Shown here one piece after another: positions 1-6,372 of a stretch of DNA of 7,557 nt. The stretch is from Verrucomicrobiota bacterium. GTDB lineage: Bacteria; Verrucomicrobiota; Verrucomicrobiia; Opitutales; Seribacteraceae. Made by a program: the position numbers and the translations under genes. Positions within the stretch are counted from its first letter, which is position 1. Every line of letters begins with the position of its first letter. The notes under the pieces were generated by a model. The model was not told the DNA's origin, did not search any database, and saw only the letters and a program-made list of their open reading frames with translations. The stretch is from positions 1-7,557 of the forward strand of contig JAURNO010000249.1 of NCBI GenBank assembly GCA_030830145.1. The letters run 5' to 3'.

Positions 1-1
1 A

Positions 2-163
2 ACGCGTTTGGTTAAAAAACTAGGTTTTCAGCCCAAGGGAGACGATTGGTTGGTGGCCTTTGGTGTGAACCCAGCCAAAGCCGGTCTTTCGGGCTTCGAA
101 GTGGGACTCGTCCGCAAGATGATCCGCATGCAGATTCAAAAAATCACCCGGCGCAAGAAATAG
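2..163 (+). CDS. C-terminal fragment of an unidentified protein
   Basis: The frame is open from the left edge of the window to a TAG at 161-163 and gives 53 residues with no start codon, so the gene begins outside the window. The visible part reads as a plausible globular C-terminus. It has a short beta-like stretch (LGFQPKGDDWLVAFGVN), then a basic amphipathic helix ending in ITRRKK. The LGF...DDWLVAFGV stretch is vaguely like the last strands of a GNAT acetyltransferase, but this is not enough to name a family. The gene converges on the esterase gene, with 56 bp between the two stop codons. Coding status rests on the open frame to the window edge, the protein-like composition and a possible hairpin just after the stop. 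A chance open frame cannot be excluded. Confidence 0.5.
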   Translation, partial: TRLVKKLGFQPKGDDWLVAFGVNPAKAGLSGFEVGLVRKMIRMQIQKITRRKK

Positions 164-192
164 CTTCCCCTCCCCTCTTGAGCGACAAAACG

Positions 193-214
193 GGGCTCCC
201 AAACCAGGGAGTCC
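193..214 (+). terminator. Possible weak hairpin terminator between convergent genes
   Basis: GGGCTCCC (193-200) and GGGAGTCC (207-214) form an 8-bp stem with a 6-nt loop (AAACCA). On the + strand the one imperfect pair is a G-U wobble; on the - strand it becomes a C/A mismatch. The hairpin therefore suits the end of the left-hand + strand gene better than the esterase. No run of T follows (GAATGTTATTGAAT), so it is at best a weak intrinsic terminator. Confidence 0.3.
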
Positions 215-219
215 GAATG

Positions 220-1341
220 TTATTGAATCGGTCCCTGCAGCCCATGTCTGGACAGAAAACTCCAAATCAACCCATTGGTGTCGGACCCCGAAAGATCCAA
301 ATCGAACCAGACATGCCCTCCTCCGTTCACCTTGTAATGCTCCACCCAGGAGGTTCCGTTCGAGTCCGAATAAACCGATCGCTCTACGCTCAGGTTACCG
401 GAGTTCAGGGTCGTAGTGGAGGGAGTCGTCCCGGCTGCATTTTTCCCGACCCAAAAGTTCACCACGTTGGAAATCGAGACCAACCCGTCCCCTCCGGCAT
501 AGGGAACAACCGAGTCAGCCGTTCCATGAAGATTGATCATGGGTACGGCCCGCGTGGGTTGTCCTTGTTGATAGGTTTCCTCGAGCATGGTACCGGAAAC
601 CGACCCGACTCCAGCGATCTTGTCGCTCAGGTAGCATGCGAGATAGTAGGAGAAGAACGCTCCGTTGGAGTATCCGCAGGCATAAATGCGGTCGGAGTTC
701 ACCTGATGACTAGCGCTGATTGAAGTGATCATTTTCCGAACGAAACCGATGTCGTCGGCGCTGCTCTTGTTGTCGGCGGATGGAATGGCTGCATTCCAAT
801 GACTGTATCCCCCGAGCAAGGAGCCTTGAGGGTAAACGAGCAGGAACTTTTCGGAGTTGGCCAGCGAGCGCATGTCGGCGGCTTGCAGGTGATCGGTCAC
901 CGTCCCGCCGAAGCCATGAAAATTAAAGAGCAGAGGAAACTGCGAACTCCCGTCGTAGGAGGTCGGAACATAGAGTTGGTACTCCCTGGTCAAGCCGTCA
1001 TGCTCGAGGCTGAGGTTGAATGAACCAGTCTCAACCGTTCCATTGGAGGAACTGGCTTGCGAACTCCCGCTCGTAATCGTTGATCCTACCGAAACCCATG
1101 TTTCGGAAGACGTTTCAAAACGGTACCAGTTCCGATCGCTGTTTTTCCAATGGTAGAAGGATCCGTCGGAACCAGCCTGCCAATATTGCCACCCTTGATC
1201 TTTGTCGCTGTAGACCCAAGGAAAACGCTGATGCCATTTCCAATCCGTCGTCCCCTCGACTCCTGAAAAGCCAAGGAGAAAAAGGCTTCCGAAGACCGCC
1301 AAGCATTTCGAAACATGAAATACAGAGATTGATATTCTCAT
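220..1341 (-). CDS. Secreted PHB-depolymerase/LpqC-like serine esterase
   Basis: This 373-residue protein should hydrolyse ester bonds outside the cytoplasm. Residues 1-30 look like a signal peptide (hydrophobic AVFGSLFLLGFSG core, likely cleavage near 28-30). Residues 34-83 are a Trp/Tyr-rich segment (PWVYSDKDQGWQYW, FYHWKNSDRNWYRF), followed by a Ser/Gly/Thr-rich linker (about 86-105). Residues 108-367 form an alpha/beta-hydrolase domain of the Esterase_PHB/LpqC (CE1-like) type. It has an oxyanion motif FHGFGG (141-146), nucleophile elbow GYSNG with Ser225, Asp276 in HGTAD, and His343 in GGGHVWF. This order and spacing fit the family, and the triad is intact. The substrate is uncertain: feruloyl or acetylxylan esters and short polyesters are all possible. 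I see no C-terminal polymer-binding domain. The ATG at 1341 was chosen because it begins the signal peptide; the preceding TTGAGTGG gives only a weak ribosome site. The gene is transcribed divergently from the helicase. Confidence 0.9.
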   Translation of the reverse strand: MRISISVFHVSKCLAVFGSLFLLGFSGVEGTTDWKWHQRFPWVYSDKDQGWQYWQAGSDGSFYHWKNSDRNWYRFETSSETWVSVGSTITSGSSQASSSNGTVETGSFNLSLEHDGLTREYQLYVPTSYDGSSQFPLLFNFHGFGGTVTDHLQAADMRSLANSEKFLLVYPQGSLLGGYSHWNAAIPSADNKSSADDIGFVRKMITSISASHQVNSDRIYACGYSNGAFFSYYLACYLSDKIAGVGSVSGTMLEETYQQGQPTRAVPMINLHGTADSVVPYAGGDGLVSISNVVNFWVGKNAAGTTPSTTTLNSGNLSVERSVYSDSNGTSWVEHYKVNGGGHVWFDLDLSGSDTNGLIWSFLSRHGLQGPIQ

Positions 1342-1352
1342 CCACTCAACAA

Positions 1353-1373
1353 ACTGAACGGATCGGTTTCAGT
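1353..1373. promoter_or_regulatory. Inverted repeat upstream of the esterase
   Basis: ACTGAA (1353-1358) and TTCAGT (1368-1373) form a perfect 6-bp inverted repeat with a 9-nt spacer. It lies 12 bp upstream of the esterase ATG, where an operator or 5' hairpin would act. On the - strand a TTGACT (-35-like) overlaps the repeat, but no good -10 follows at the right spacing. This is a candidate only; a repeat this short can arise by chance. Confidence 0.2.
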
Positions 1374-1557
1374 CAAATCGTTTGGTCTTTTTTTTAAGTT
1401 TGGGGCACCGGCATCGCACTCAAAGAAAAGGGGTCGGACTTGCGTTCTATCTTTTCACCCGGGAGGAATGCATAGAGAAGGCAAGATGGACTATGGATCA
1501 ATACGCCAAAGACCGGGCGTGGTGGACGGGAGTAGGAAAACTTGAATCACAACCGTT

Positions 1558-1576
1558 TACGTACAAGCTGTAGCTT
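1558..1576. promoter_or_regulatory. Overlapping palindromes just before the helicase start
   Basis: Three short perfect palindromic elements overlap here: TACGTA (1558-1563), TACA-N3-TGTA (1562-1572) and AAGCT-GT-AGCTT (1565-1576). They end 8 bp before the helicase ATG. Such a position could be an operator or a small 5' hairpin affecting translation. I see no copy upstream of the ligase/exonuclease pair, so shared control is not supported. Confidence 0.2.
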
Positions 1577-1584
1577 TTCTTCCG

Positions 1585-4038
1585 ATGAAGCTACAAGAAG
1601 CACACCGAACGGCCACCGCTATCTTCAAAAAGCGAGGTTGGAAGGTATTCAAGTTTCAAAGAGACACCTGGAACGCTTATGCATCCGGCGAAAGTGGGTT
1701 GGTCCACGCCCCCACGGGTACCGGCAAGACCTATGCGGTGTGGATCCCGCCCCTTGTGGAATGGATGACCGAGCAGGACAAAGCGGGAAAAGCCAAAAGA
1801 GCACCTGGTCTAAGTGTTCTTTGGATCACTCCCCTACGTGCATTGGTCGAGGACACCAAGTTATCACTTCTTGAGTTTTGTGAAGAAATGGACCTGCCAT
1901 GGACGGTCGAGGCTCGCACTGGGGATACGAGCGGGACGAACAAAGCCAGGCAACGAAAACGCCTTCCATCCTGTCTCGTAACGACACCCGAGAGCCTTTC
2001 CGTGCTCCTGTCCTATCCGGACTTCAAGGATTCCGCCGCCGGACTCAAGGCGGTCATCGTGGACGAGTGGCATGAGTTGCTTTCAACCAAGCGAGGAATC
2101 CAGACCGAACTCTGCCTGGCAAGGCTTCGAAAATGGAACCCTCGAATGCGCACCTGGGGGTTGTCCGCAACGCTCGGCAACCTGGATGTGGCAAGGTCAG
2201 CCCTTTTGGGCACCTCAGCGGAAGGGAAACTCATTAATGGTGGACTCAAAAAGAAATTTCAAGTCGAAGCAATCGTGCCCCGTGACATGGAGCGCTTCCC
2301 CTGGGCCGGACACTTGGGTGGGAAGCTCGTCGAGCAAGTGGCGGAACGCATAGAAAAGGCTTCCACAACTCTTGTTTTCACGAATGTACGCTCCCAGACC
2401 GAGTATTGGTTTAACGCCTTGCTTATGATCAAACCGAAATGGGAGGGCGAAATCGGGATTCATCATGGCTCAATCAATCGGAAGACTAGACAGGAAATCG
2501 AGGATCGCCTGCGCCTCGGTACCATCAAGGCCGTGGTCTGTACGAGTAGCCTGGACTTGGGTGTTGATTTTTCACCTGTCGATCAAGTGATTCAAATCGG
2601 TGGACCCAAGGGGGTCGCCCGGCTTCTTCAACGGGCGGGAAGATGCGGTCATCAACCTGGCGTCGCAAGCAAAGTGATCTGCGTACCCACGCAGGCGATG
2701 GAATTGGTTGAATTTGCCGCTGCCCGGGATGCCATCGAGCAAATGAAAATTGAAAATCGCGTGCCTCTTCGGGCTCCTCTGGACTTATTGGCCCAGCATC
2801 TCGTAACCTTGGCCTTGGGGGAAGGGTTTAGCCATAAGGCTGGTCTCGAAGAAATACGGACGGCTTGGTCCTACCGGGATCTCACAAAAGAGGAATGGGG
2901 ATGGACCCTTGATTTCATTATCAAAGGCGGAAAGAGTTTGAGCGCCTACGATCAGTTCAAGAGAGTCACACGCAAAAGAGGAGTCTTCAGCGTGGAGTCC
3001 CGGAAGGTCGAGAGGTTTCATAGGATGTCCATTGGAACCATTACAAGCGATCCTGCAATCCTTGTTAAGATGAGATCAGGCAAAGCTTTGGGGTCCGTCG
3101 AGGAGTCCTTTATCTCTAGAATCGAGCCTGGTAAGAACTTTTTTTTCGGAGGCAAGTTACTCGTCCTCGAAAGGGTGCGTGACCTGACTGCCTACGTGGG
3201 TCTGGCAAAGTCAAAGAAGGGTACGATTCCTGTTTGGGGGGGCGGAAAATCCCCGGTTTCCTCGGAGCTTGCGCAAAGTGTCAGGGAAAAGCTGAGGGAT
3301 GCGGCCGAGGGAATTTTCGAGGGACGAGAAATGAAAGCAATGAAGGAGACCCTTGCCCTACAAGCAAACTGGTCGAGTTTGCCCGGGACGAACCAATTCC
3401 TGATCGAAAAGACCAAAACGAGGCAAGGAACAAGCTGGTTTCTTTTTCCCTTCGCGGGTCGTTTGGCTCATGAGGGCATGGCCGCTCTTGTGGGATACCG
3501 CATGAGCAAGATGGAGCCCATGACACTCTCTGTTTCTTTCAATGATTACGGCTTTCACCTTTGCTCCAATTCGGACAGGGAGATCGGGAATGAAGAATGG
3601 AAAACGTTACTCTCACCGGTTGACTTGCTCAATGAATTGGTCGAATGCATGAACTTGAGTGAAATGGCCAAAAGACAATTCCGTGAAATCGCCAGGGTAG
3701 CCGGTCTTGTTTTCCAAGGCTATCCAGGTGCCCCAAAATCGGGCAGGCAGCTACAGGCATCAGGCGGTTTATTCTTCGACGTCTTCTCAAAATACGAACC
3801 CAACAACCTTCTTCTCGTACAATCGCAAAGAGAAGTTCTCGAGCGTCAGCTCGAGGTTGAGAGGATCAAGGAAGCCTTTACCCGAATACAAGAGCAAAGC
3901 TTGATCCTGAACCATCCCGACAAACTCACTCCCTTTTCCTTTCCCCTTTGGGCGGAATCGGTCCGGGCCCAACTAAGCACGGAGTCATGGGGAGACCGGG
4001 TCCGAAAAATGGCCGTAATTTTGGAGGACTCCGCTTGA
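1585..4038 (+). CDS. Lhr-Core-type, ligase-associated DEXH box helicase
   Basis: This 817-residue superfamily-2 ATPase should unwind DNA in a cytoplasmic repair pathway. Helicase motifs appear in order: Q-like FKFQRDTW (22-29), Walker A APTGTGKT (42-49), DEWH box (160-163), SAT (194-196), TLVFTNVRSQTE (262-273), LDLGVDF (323-329) and QRAGRCGH (349-356). PLDLLAQHLV (398-407) opens the winged-helix/C-terminal region typical of Lhr. The GxVEExF-like segment, FFFGGK and NDYGFHL further on also fit the Lhr-Core/ligase-associated family. The length matches the short 'core' forms (about 800-850 residues) rather than full Lhr (about 1500). Homologues studied in Pseudomonas putida are ssDNA-dependent ATPases and 3'-5' helicases. 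The ATG at 1585 is the only in-frame start after the stop at 1543-1545, although a pyrimidine-rich tract rather than a Shine-Dalgarno precedes it. The gene overlaps pdeM. T8 (3139-3146) and G7 (3236-3242) runs lie within it, but the frame is intact. Confidence 0.95.
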   Translation: MKLQEAHRTATAIFKKRGWKVFKFQRDTWNAYASGESGLVHAPTGTGKTYAVWIPPLVEWMTEQDKAGKAKRAPGLSVLWITPLRALVEDTKLSLLEFCEEMDLPWTVEARTGDTSGTNKARQRKRLPSCLVTTPESLSVLLSYPDFKDSAAGLKAVIVDEWHELLSTKRGIQTELCLARLRKWNPRMRTWGLSATLGNLDVARSALLGTSAEGKLINGGLKKKFQVEAIVPRDMERFPWAGHLGGKLVEQVAERIEKASTTLVFTNVRSQTEYWFNALLMIKPKWEGEIGIHHGSINRKTRQEIEDRLRLGTIKAVVCTSSLDLGVDFSPVDQVIQIGGPKGVARLLQRAGRCGHQPGVASKVICVPTQAMELVEFAAARDAIEQMKIENRVPLRAPLDLLAQHLVTLALGEGFSHKAGLEEIRTAWSYRDLTKEEWGWTLDFIIKGGKSLSAYDQFKRVTRKRGVFSVESRKVERFHRMSIGTITSDPAILVKMRSGKALGSVEESFISRIEPGKNFFFGGKLLVLERVRDLTAYVGLAKSKKGTIPVWGGGKSPVSSELAQSVREKLRDAAEGIFEGREMKAMKETLALQANWSSLPGTNQFLIEKTKTRQGTSWFLFPFAGRLAHEGMAALVGYRMSKMEPMTLSVSFNDYGFHLCSNSDREIGNEEWKTLLSPVDLLNELVECMNLSEMAKRQFREIARVAGLVFQGYPGAPKSGRQLQASGGLFFDVFSKYEPNNLLLVQSQREVLERQLEVERIKEAFTRIQEQSLILNHPDKLTPFSFPLWAESVRAQLSTESWGDRVRKMAVILEDSA
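4023..4028 (+). promoter_or_regulatory. Shine-Dalgarno that sets the pdeM TTG start
   Basis: GGAGGA sits inside the last codons of the helicase gene, 6 nt before the TTG at 4035. It is the clearest ribosome-binding site in the window. It argues for the TTG rather than the upstream in-frame ATG at 3948, which would overlap the helicase by 91 bp and add a Gly/Pro-rich tail with no family counterpart. Confidence 0.8.
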
Positions 4039-4706
4039 AGCACGCGTCGAATTCAGTCGAAATCAGTTGGCAGGGTGAAAAGCTGGAGCTTTGGTCCGCA
4101 AAGGCGATCCATTGGCCTGCCAAGAAGCTTCTTTTGGTTGCCGACACCCATTTTGGAAAAGCGGCGACTTTTCGAAAATCAGGTATTCCCGTACCCGAGT
4201 CCACCTCTCAGGATGATTGCCACCGTCTGGAAGAACTGGTCCGGCAAACGAAGGTCGATTCCCTGGTTTTCCTCGGCGACTTTCTACACGCCCGGGACGG
4301 AAGGACGGAGGGCGTGCATAAGGAACTGCTTGATTGGAGGAAACGGCTATCAAGGATCGCAGTTCACTTGGTTCGTGGGAACCATGACCTCCAATCCGGG
4401 GATCCCTGGCCTGATCTCGAAATCCAATGTCATCGAGAGCCTTGGACCGAATTCAAATTCGATCTTCGCCATCACCCAGTGGGTCCGACGGCACATCCAT
4501 TTATGGCCGGTCACATTCACCCGGGATTCTCCCTTAAGGAGAAAAGTGGTTCAAGCCTCCGTTCCCCCTGCTTCCAAGTCGGAAAGAATCGGATCATACT
4601 GCCCGCGTTCGGTACTTTCACGGGAATTAAAACGGTCAAACCCGACCGAGACGACCGGATTTTCATGACCGATGGACAGGAGGTAATCGAGGTGCCGACC
4701 TACTGA
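4035..4706 (+). CDS. pdeM: PdeM/MPE metallophosphoesterase, ligase-associated endonuclease
   Basis: This 223-residue calcineurin-like metallophosphoesterase belongs to the ligase-associated DNA damage response family (PdeM, also called MPE). Characterised relatives are Mn2+-dependent nucleases acting on DNA. The metal-binding motifs are complete and in order: DTH (Asp37, His39), GDFLH (Asp82, His85), GNHD (Asn116-Asp118), RHHP (145-148) and GHIHPG (159-164). The N-terminal strand with ELWSAKAIHWPAKKLLLVAD is typical of the family, as is the C-terminal LPAFGTFTGIK (189-199). I chose the TTG at 4035 because GGAGGA lies 6 nt upstream and the start overlaps the helicase stop as TTGA. This implies translational coupling and gives the usual family length. 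The partner is presumably the helicase, with both serving the ligase encoded opposite. The stop lies 13 bp from the ligase stop on the other strand. Confidence 0.93.
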   Translation: MKHASNSVEISWQGEKLELWSAKAIHWPAKKLLLVADTHFGKAATFRKSGIPVPESTSQDDCHRLEELVRQTKVDSLVFLGDFLHARDGRTEGVHKELLDWRKRLSRIAVHLVRGNHDLQSGDPWPDLEIQCHREPWTEFKFDLRHHPVGPTAHPFMAGHIHPGFSLKEKSGSSLRSPCFQVGKNRIILPAFGTFTGIKTVKPDRDDRIFMTDGQEVIEVPTY

Positions 4707-4719
4707 GCGGACCCTCCGG

Positions 4720-6372
4720 TTATTCGAAAAGAAGAAGGTTCCCGTCCTCGTCGGTTTTAGGCCCTTTGGTGTTTATCTCAATGCTGGACTGAACGAGACT
4801 CCGAATCGAATCGAGCGTATCTGCTTCGGCCACTTTCTTATCCTTGCGCCACCGCTTGATCCTAGGAAACCTCAAGGCCACGCCAGACTTGTGTCGGCCT
4901 GAAAACCGGACGCCTTCGAAAGCAACCTCGAAAACGATTTCGGGACGAACGCCACGAACCGGACCAAAACGTCCTGTTATGTTCTTCCGGATAAAACGGT
5001 CCACTTCCTTGAGTTCCTTGTCGCTTAGTCCGGAATATGCTTTGGCAACAACTACGAGTTCCTTGTTTTCCGACCACACGGCAAGAGAGTAATCACTGAA
5101 TAAATTTGAACGCTTGCCTCGGCCAAATTGAGCACTCACCACGACCATGTCAGCATGCAGTGGGTCAACCTTCCACTTAAACCAGTCACCCTTTACCCGG
5201 CCGCTCTTGTAGGTCGAGTTCTTATGTTTGATCATAAACCCCTCGACTCCTCGGTCACGGGATTGTTCATGAAGTTCAGATAATCCAGACCAACTCGCCT
5301 CGGTGACCAGAGGCGAAAGACCAATTGGAAAATCTTTTGGTAAAACATCGATCGCTTCGAAGAGCTTATCTCTTCGATCCCGAAGAGGACTTTGCCGCAG
5401 GTCCTGACCTTCCAATCGAAGAAGATCGTACGCTTGAAAACGAACTGGTTCCTTCTTCAGCATACTAGGACAAGGATCTTTTCTACCTAACCTTCTTTGC
5501 AACCTCGAGAAGGGCCTAAGACCATCCTTTCCCCAAGCAAGAATTTCTCCGTCCAGGCAGACATCGGATGGCAGGGAATTCGCAGCGAGCATGATTTCAG
5601 GAAAAGAATCGCCAACGGATTCATCCCCTCTTGACCAAATCATTATCCGACCTTTTCTTTTGATCAACTGGGCTCGAATACCATCCCATTTCCACTCAAT
5701 CTGCCAGTTCTCCAATGAACCAAGCTCCTTCAATGGAATATCAATGGGACTTGAGAGGTAAAAAGGAAAGGGTTGGCAGGTTGACTCCGTTTGCTTGGGA
5801 TCAAGGATTGCCTCGAGAGTCAAAGTGCCTGGAGTCCAATCCCCGGCTAAGCGTTGTGCGATGAGGGCGGGTTCCAAGTTTCCGACTTGAGCCAGAGCCT
5901 TGCAAAGGTTTCCTTTTGAAATGCCCATCCTGAATGCGCCGGTTAGTAATTTGTGAAAAGGCAAAAGGTCAGCGGACCTCAAGGTATCCCATGCTCGATT
6001 GATCGATTCCTTGCGTCCCATCGTATCCATTGAAACCATGGGCTGGATCAGAGTCTCCACGACCTCGCTTAGGGAAAGCGCCCGGCCCGTCCCATGATCT
6101 TCGACCAGTAGGCTCAAGGTTTCGGCGAGGTCCCCCACCCTGTCATGAGATTCCGCCACGAGCCAATCCGGAAACCCCGTTCTATCCGAAGCAAAGGATC
6201 GTAACTCAGATGTTTTGACCGCCCCTTTGATTCGGTTGCCAGCCAAAAACCAACAAGCCCAGATCGAATCTTCCGGCTTCGACTCTTCCAAATAACGGCC
6301 GAGTCGATCAATGCGGTCATTGGTCTTGGTCAGCTCATCAAGATCGTGAAATAGACGGGAAAAAAACTTCAT
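4720..6372 (-). CDS. ATP-dependent DNA ligase, repair-cluster type
   Basis: This 550-residue protein should seal DNA nicks using ATP through a covalent lysine-AMP intermediate. Residues 1-200 are a helical DNA-binding N-terminal domain. Residues about 205-405 are the nucleotidyltransferase core: motif I EWKWDG with Lys228 as the AMP acceptor, SRGDE (247-251), DGEILAW (274-280), EGFMIK (377-382) and motif V WFKWK (397-401). An OB-fold follows (about 405-512), with FEVAFEGVRFSGRHKSG (481-497) and RFPRIKRWRKDK (501-512). All catalytic motifs are intact, and length and order match the bacterial ATP-dependent ligases found with Lhr-Core and PdeM. It is not a LigD polymerase fusion. A tail of about 35 residues after the OB-fold looks variable. 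The ATG at 6372 overlaps the exonuclease stop as ATGA, and GAGAGG lies about 7-8 nt upstream, so the two are probably translationally coupled. Confidence 0.95.
   Translation of the reverse strand: MKFFSRLFHDLDELTKTNDRIDRLGRYLEESKPEDSIWACWFLAGNRIKGAVKTSELRSFASDRTGFPDWLVAESHDRVGDLAETLSLLVEDHGTGRALSLSEVVETLIQPMVSMDTMGRKESINRAWDTLRSADLLPFHKLLTGAFRMGISKGNLCKALAQVGNLEPALIAQRLAGDWTPGTLTLEAILDPKQTESTCQPFPFYLSSPIDIPLKELGSLENWQIEWKWDGIRAQLIKRKGRIMIWSRGDESVGDSFPEIMLAANSLPSDVCLDGEILAWGKDGLRPFSRLQRRLGRKDPCPSMLKKEPVRFQAYDLLRLEGQDLRQSPLRDRRDKLFEAIDVLPKDFPIGLSPLVTEASWSGLSELHEQSRDRGVEGFMIKHKNSTYKSGRVKGDWFKWKVDPLHADMVVVSAQFGRGKRSNLFSDYSLAVWSENKELVVVAKAYSGLSDKELKEVDRFIRKNITGRFGPVRGVRPEIVFEVAFEGVRFSGRHKSGVALRFPRIKRWRKDKKVAEADTLDSIRSLVQSSIEINTKGPKTDEDGNLLLFE
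6369..6372 (-). promoter_or_regulatory. ATGA stop-start overlap, exonuclease to ligase
   Basis: The exonuclease TGA and the ligase ATG share bases as ATGA. A purine-rich GAGAGGCGAGAGA immediately upstream on the - strand can serve as the ribosome site. This arrangement normally reflects translational coupling and a tight protein ratio. Confidence 0.75.

Larger units (their letters stand above)
1342..1584. other. Divergent intergenic region, esterase/helicase
   Basis: This 243-bp region lies between the divergent starts of the esterase and the helicase and must carry both promoters. I see no convincing sigma-70 pair for the helicase. It contains a T-rich run (1388-1395), a GGGAGGA stretch at 1461-1467 directly abutting an ATG that opens a 25-codon frame ending at 1545, and overlapping short palindromes just before the helicase start. 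No tRNA, repeat array or convincing gene is visible. The gene-start positions on either side are well supported. Confidence 0.6.

Noticed and set aside
46..723. 225-residue open frame on the + strand opposite the esterase
   Set aside because: It lies fully antisense to a gene with an intact catalytic triad and signal peptide, and its translation is Pro/Gly/Arg-rich with no domain features.
1468..1545. 25-codon frame after GGGAGGA upstream of the helicase
   Set aside because: The GGAGGA abuts the ATG with no spacing, and the peptide has no recognisable feature or attenuator context.
1382..1573. 63-residue + strand frame before the helicase
   Set aside because: It starts at a TTG inside a T-rich tract without a ribosome site, and its composition is not protein-family-like; it probably reflects intergenic sequence.
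3948..4034. Upstream in-frame ATG extension of pdeM
   Set aside because: It has no ribosome site, overlaps the helicase by 91 bp and adds a Gly/Pro-rich tail; the TTG at 4035 has GGAGGA at ideal spacing.
4075..4668. 197-residue frame within pdeM
   Set aside because: It is an out-of-frame overlap of a gene whose metal-binding motifs are all conserved in the chosen frame.
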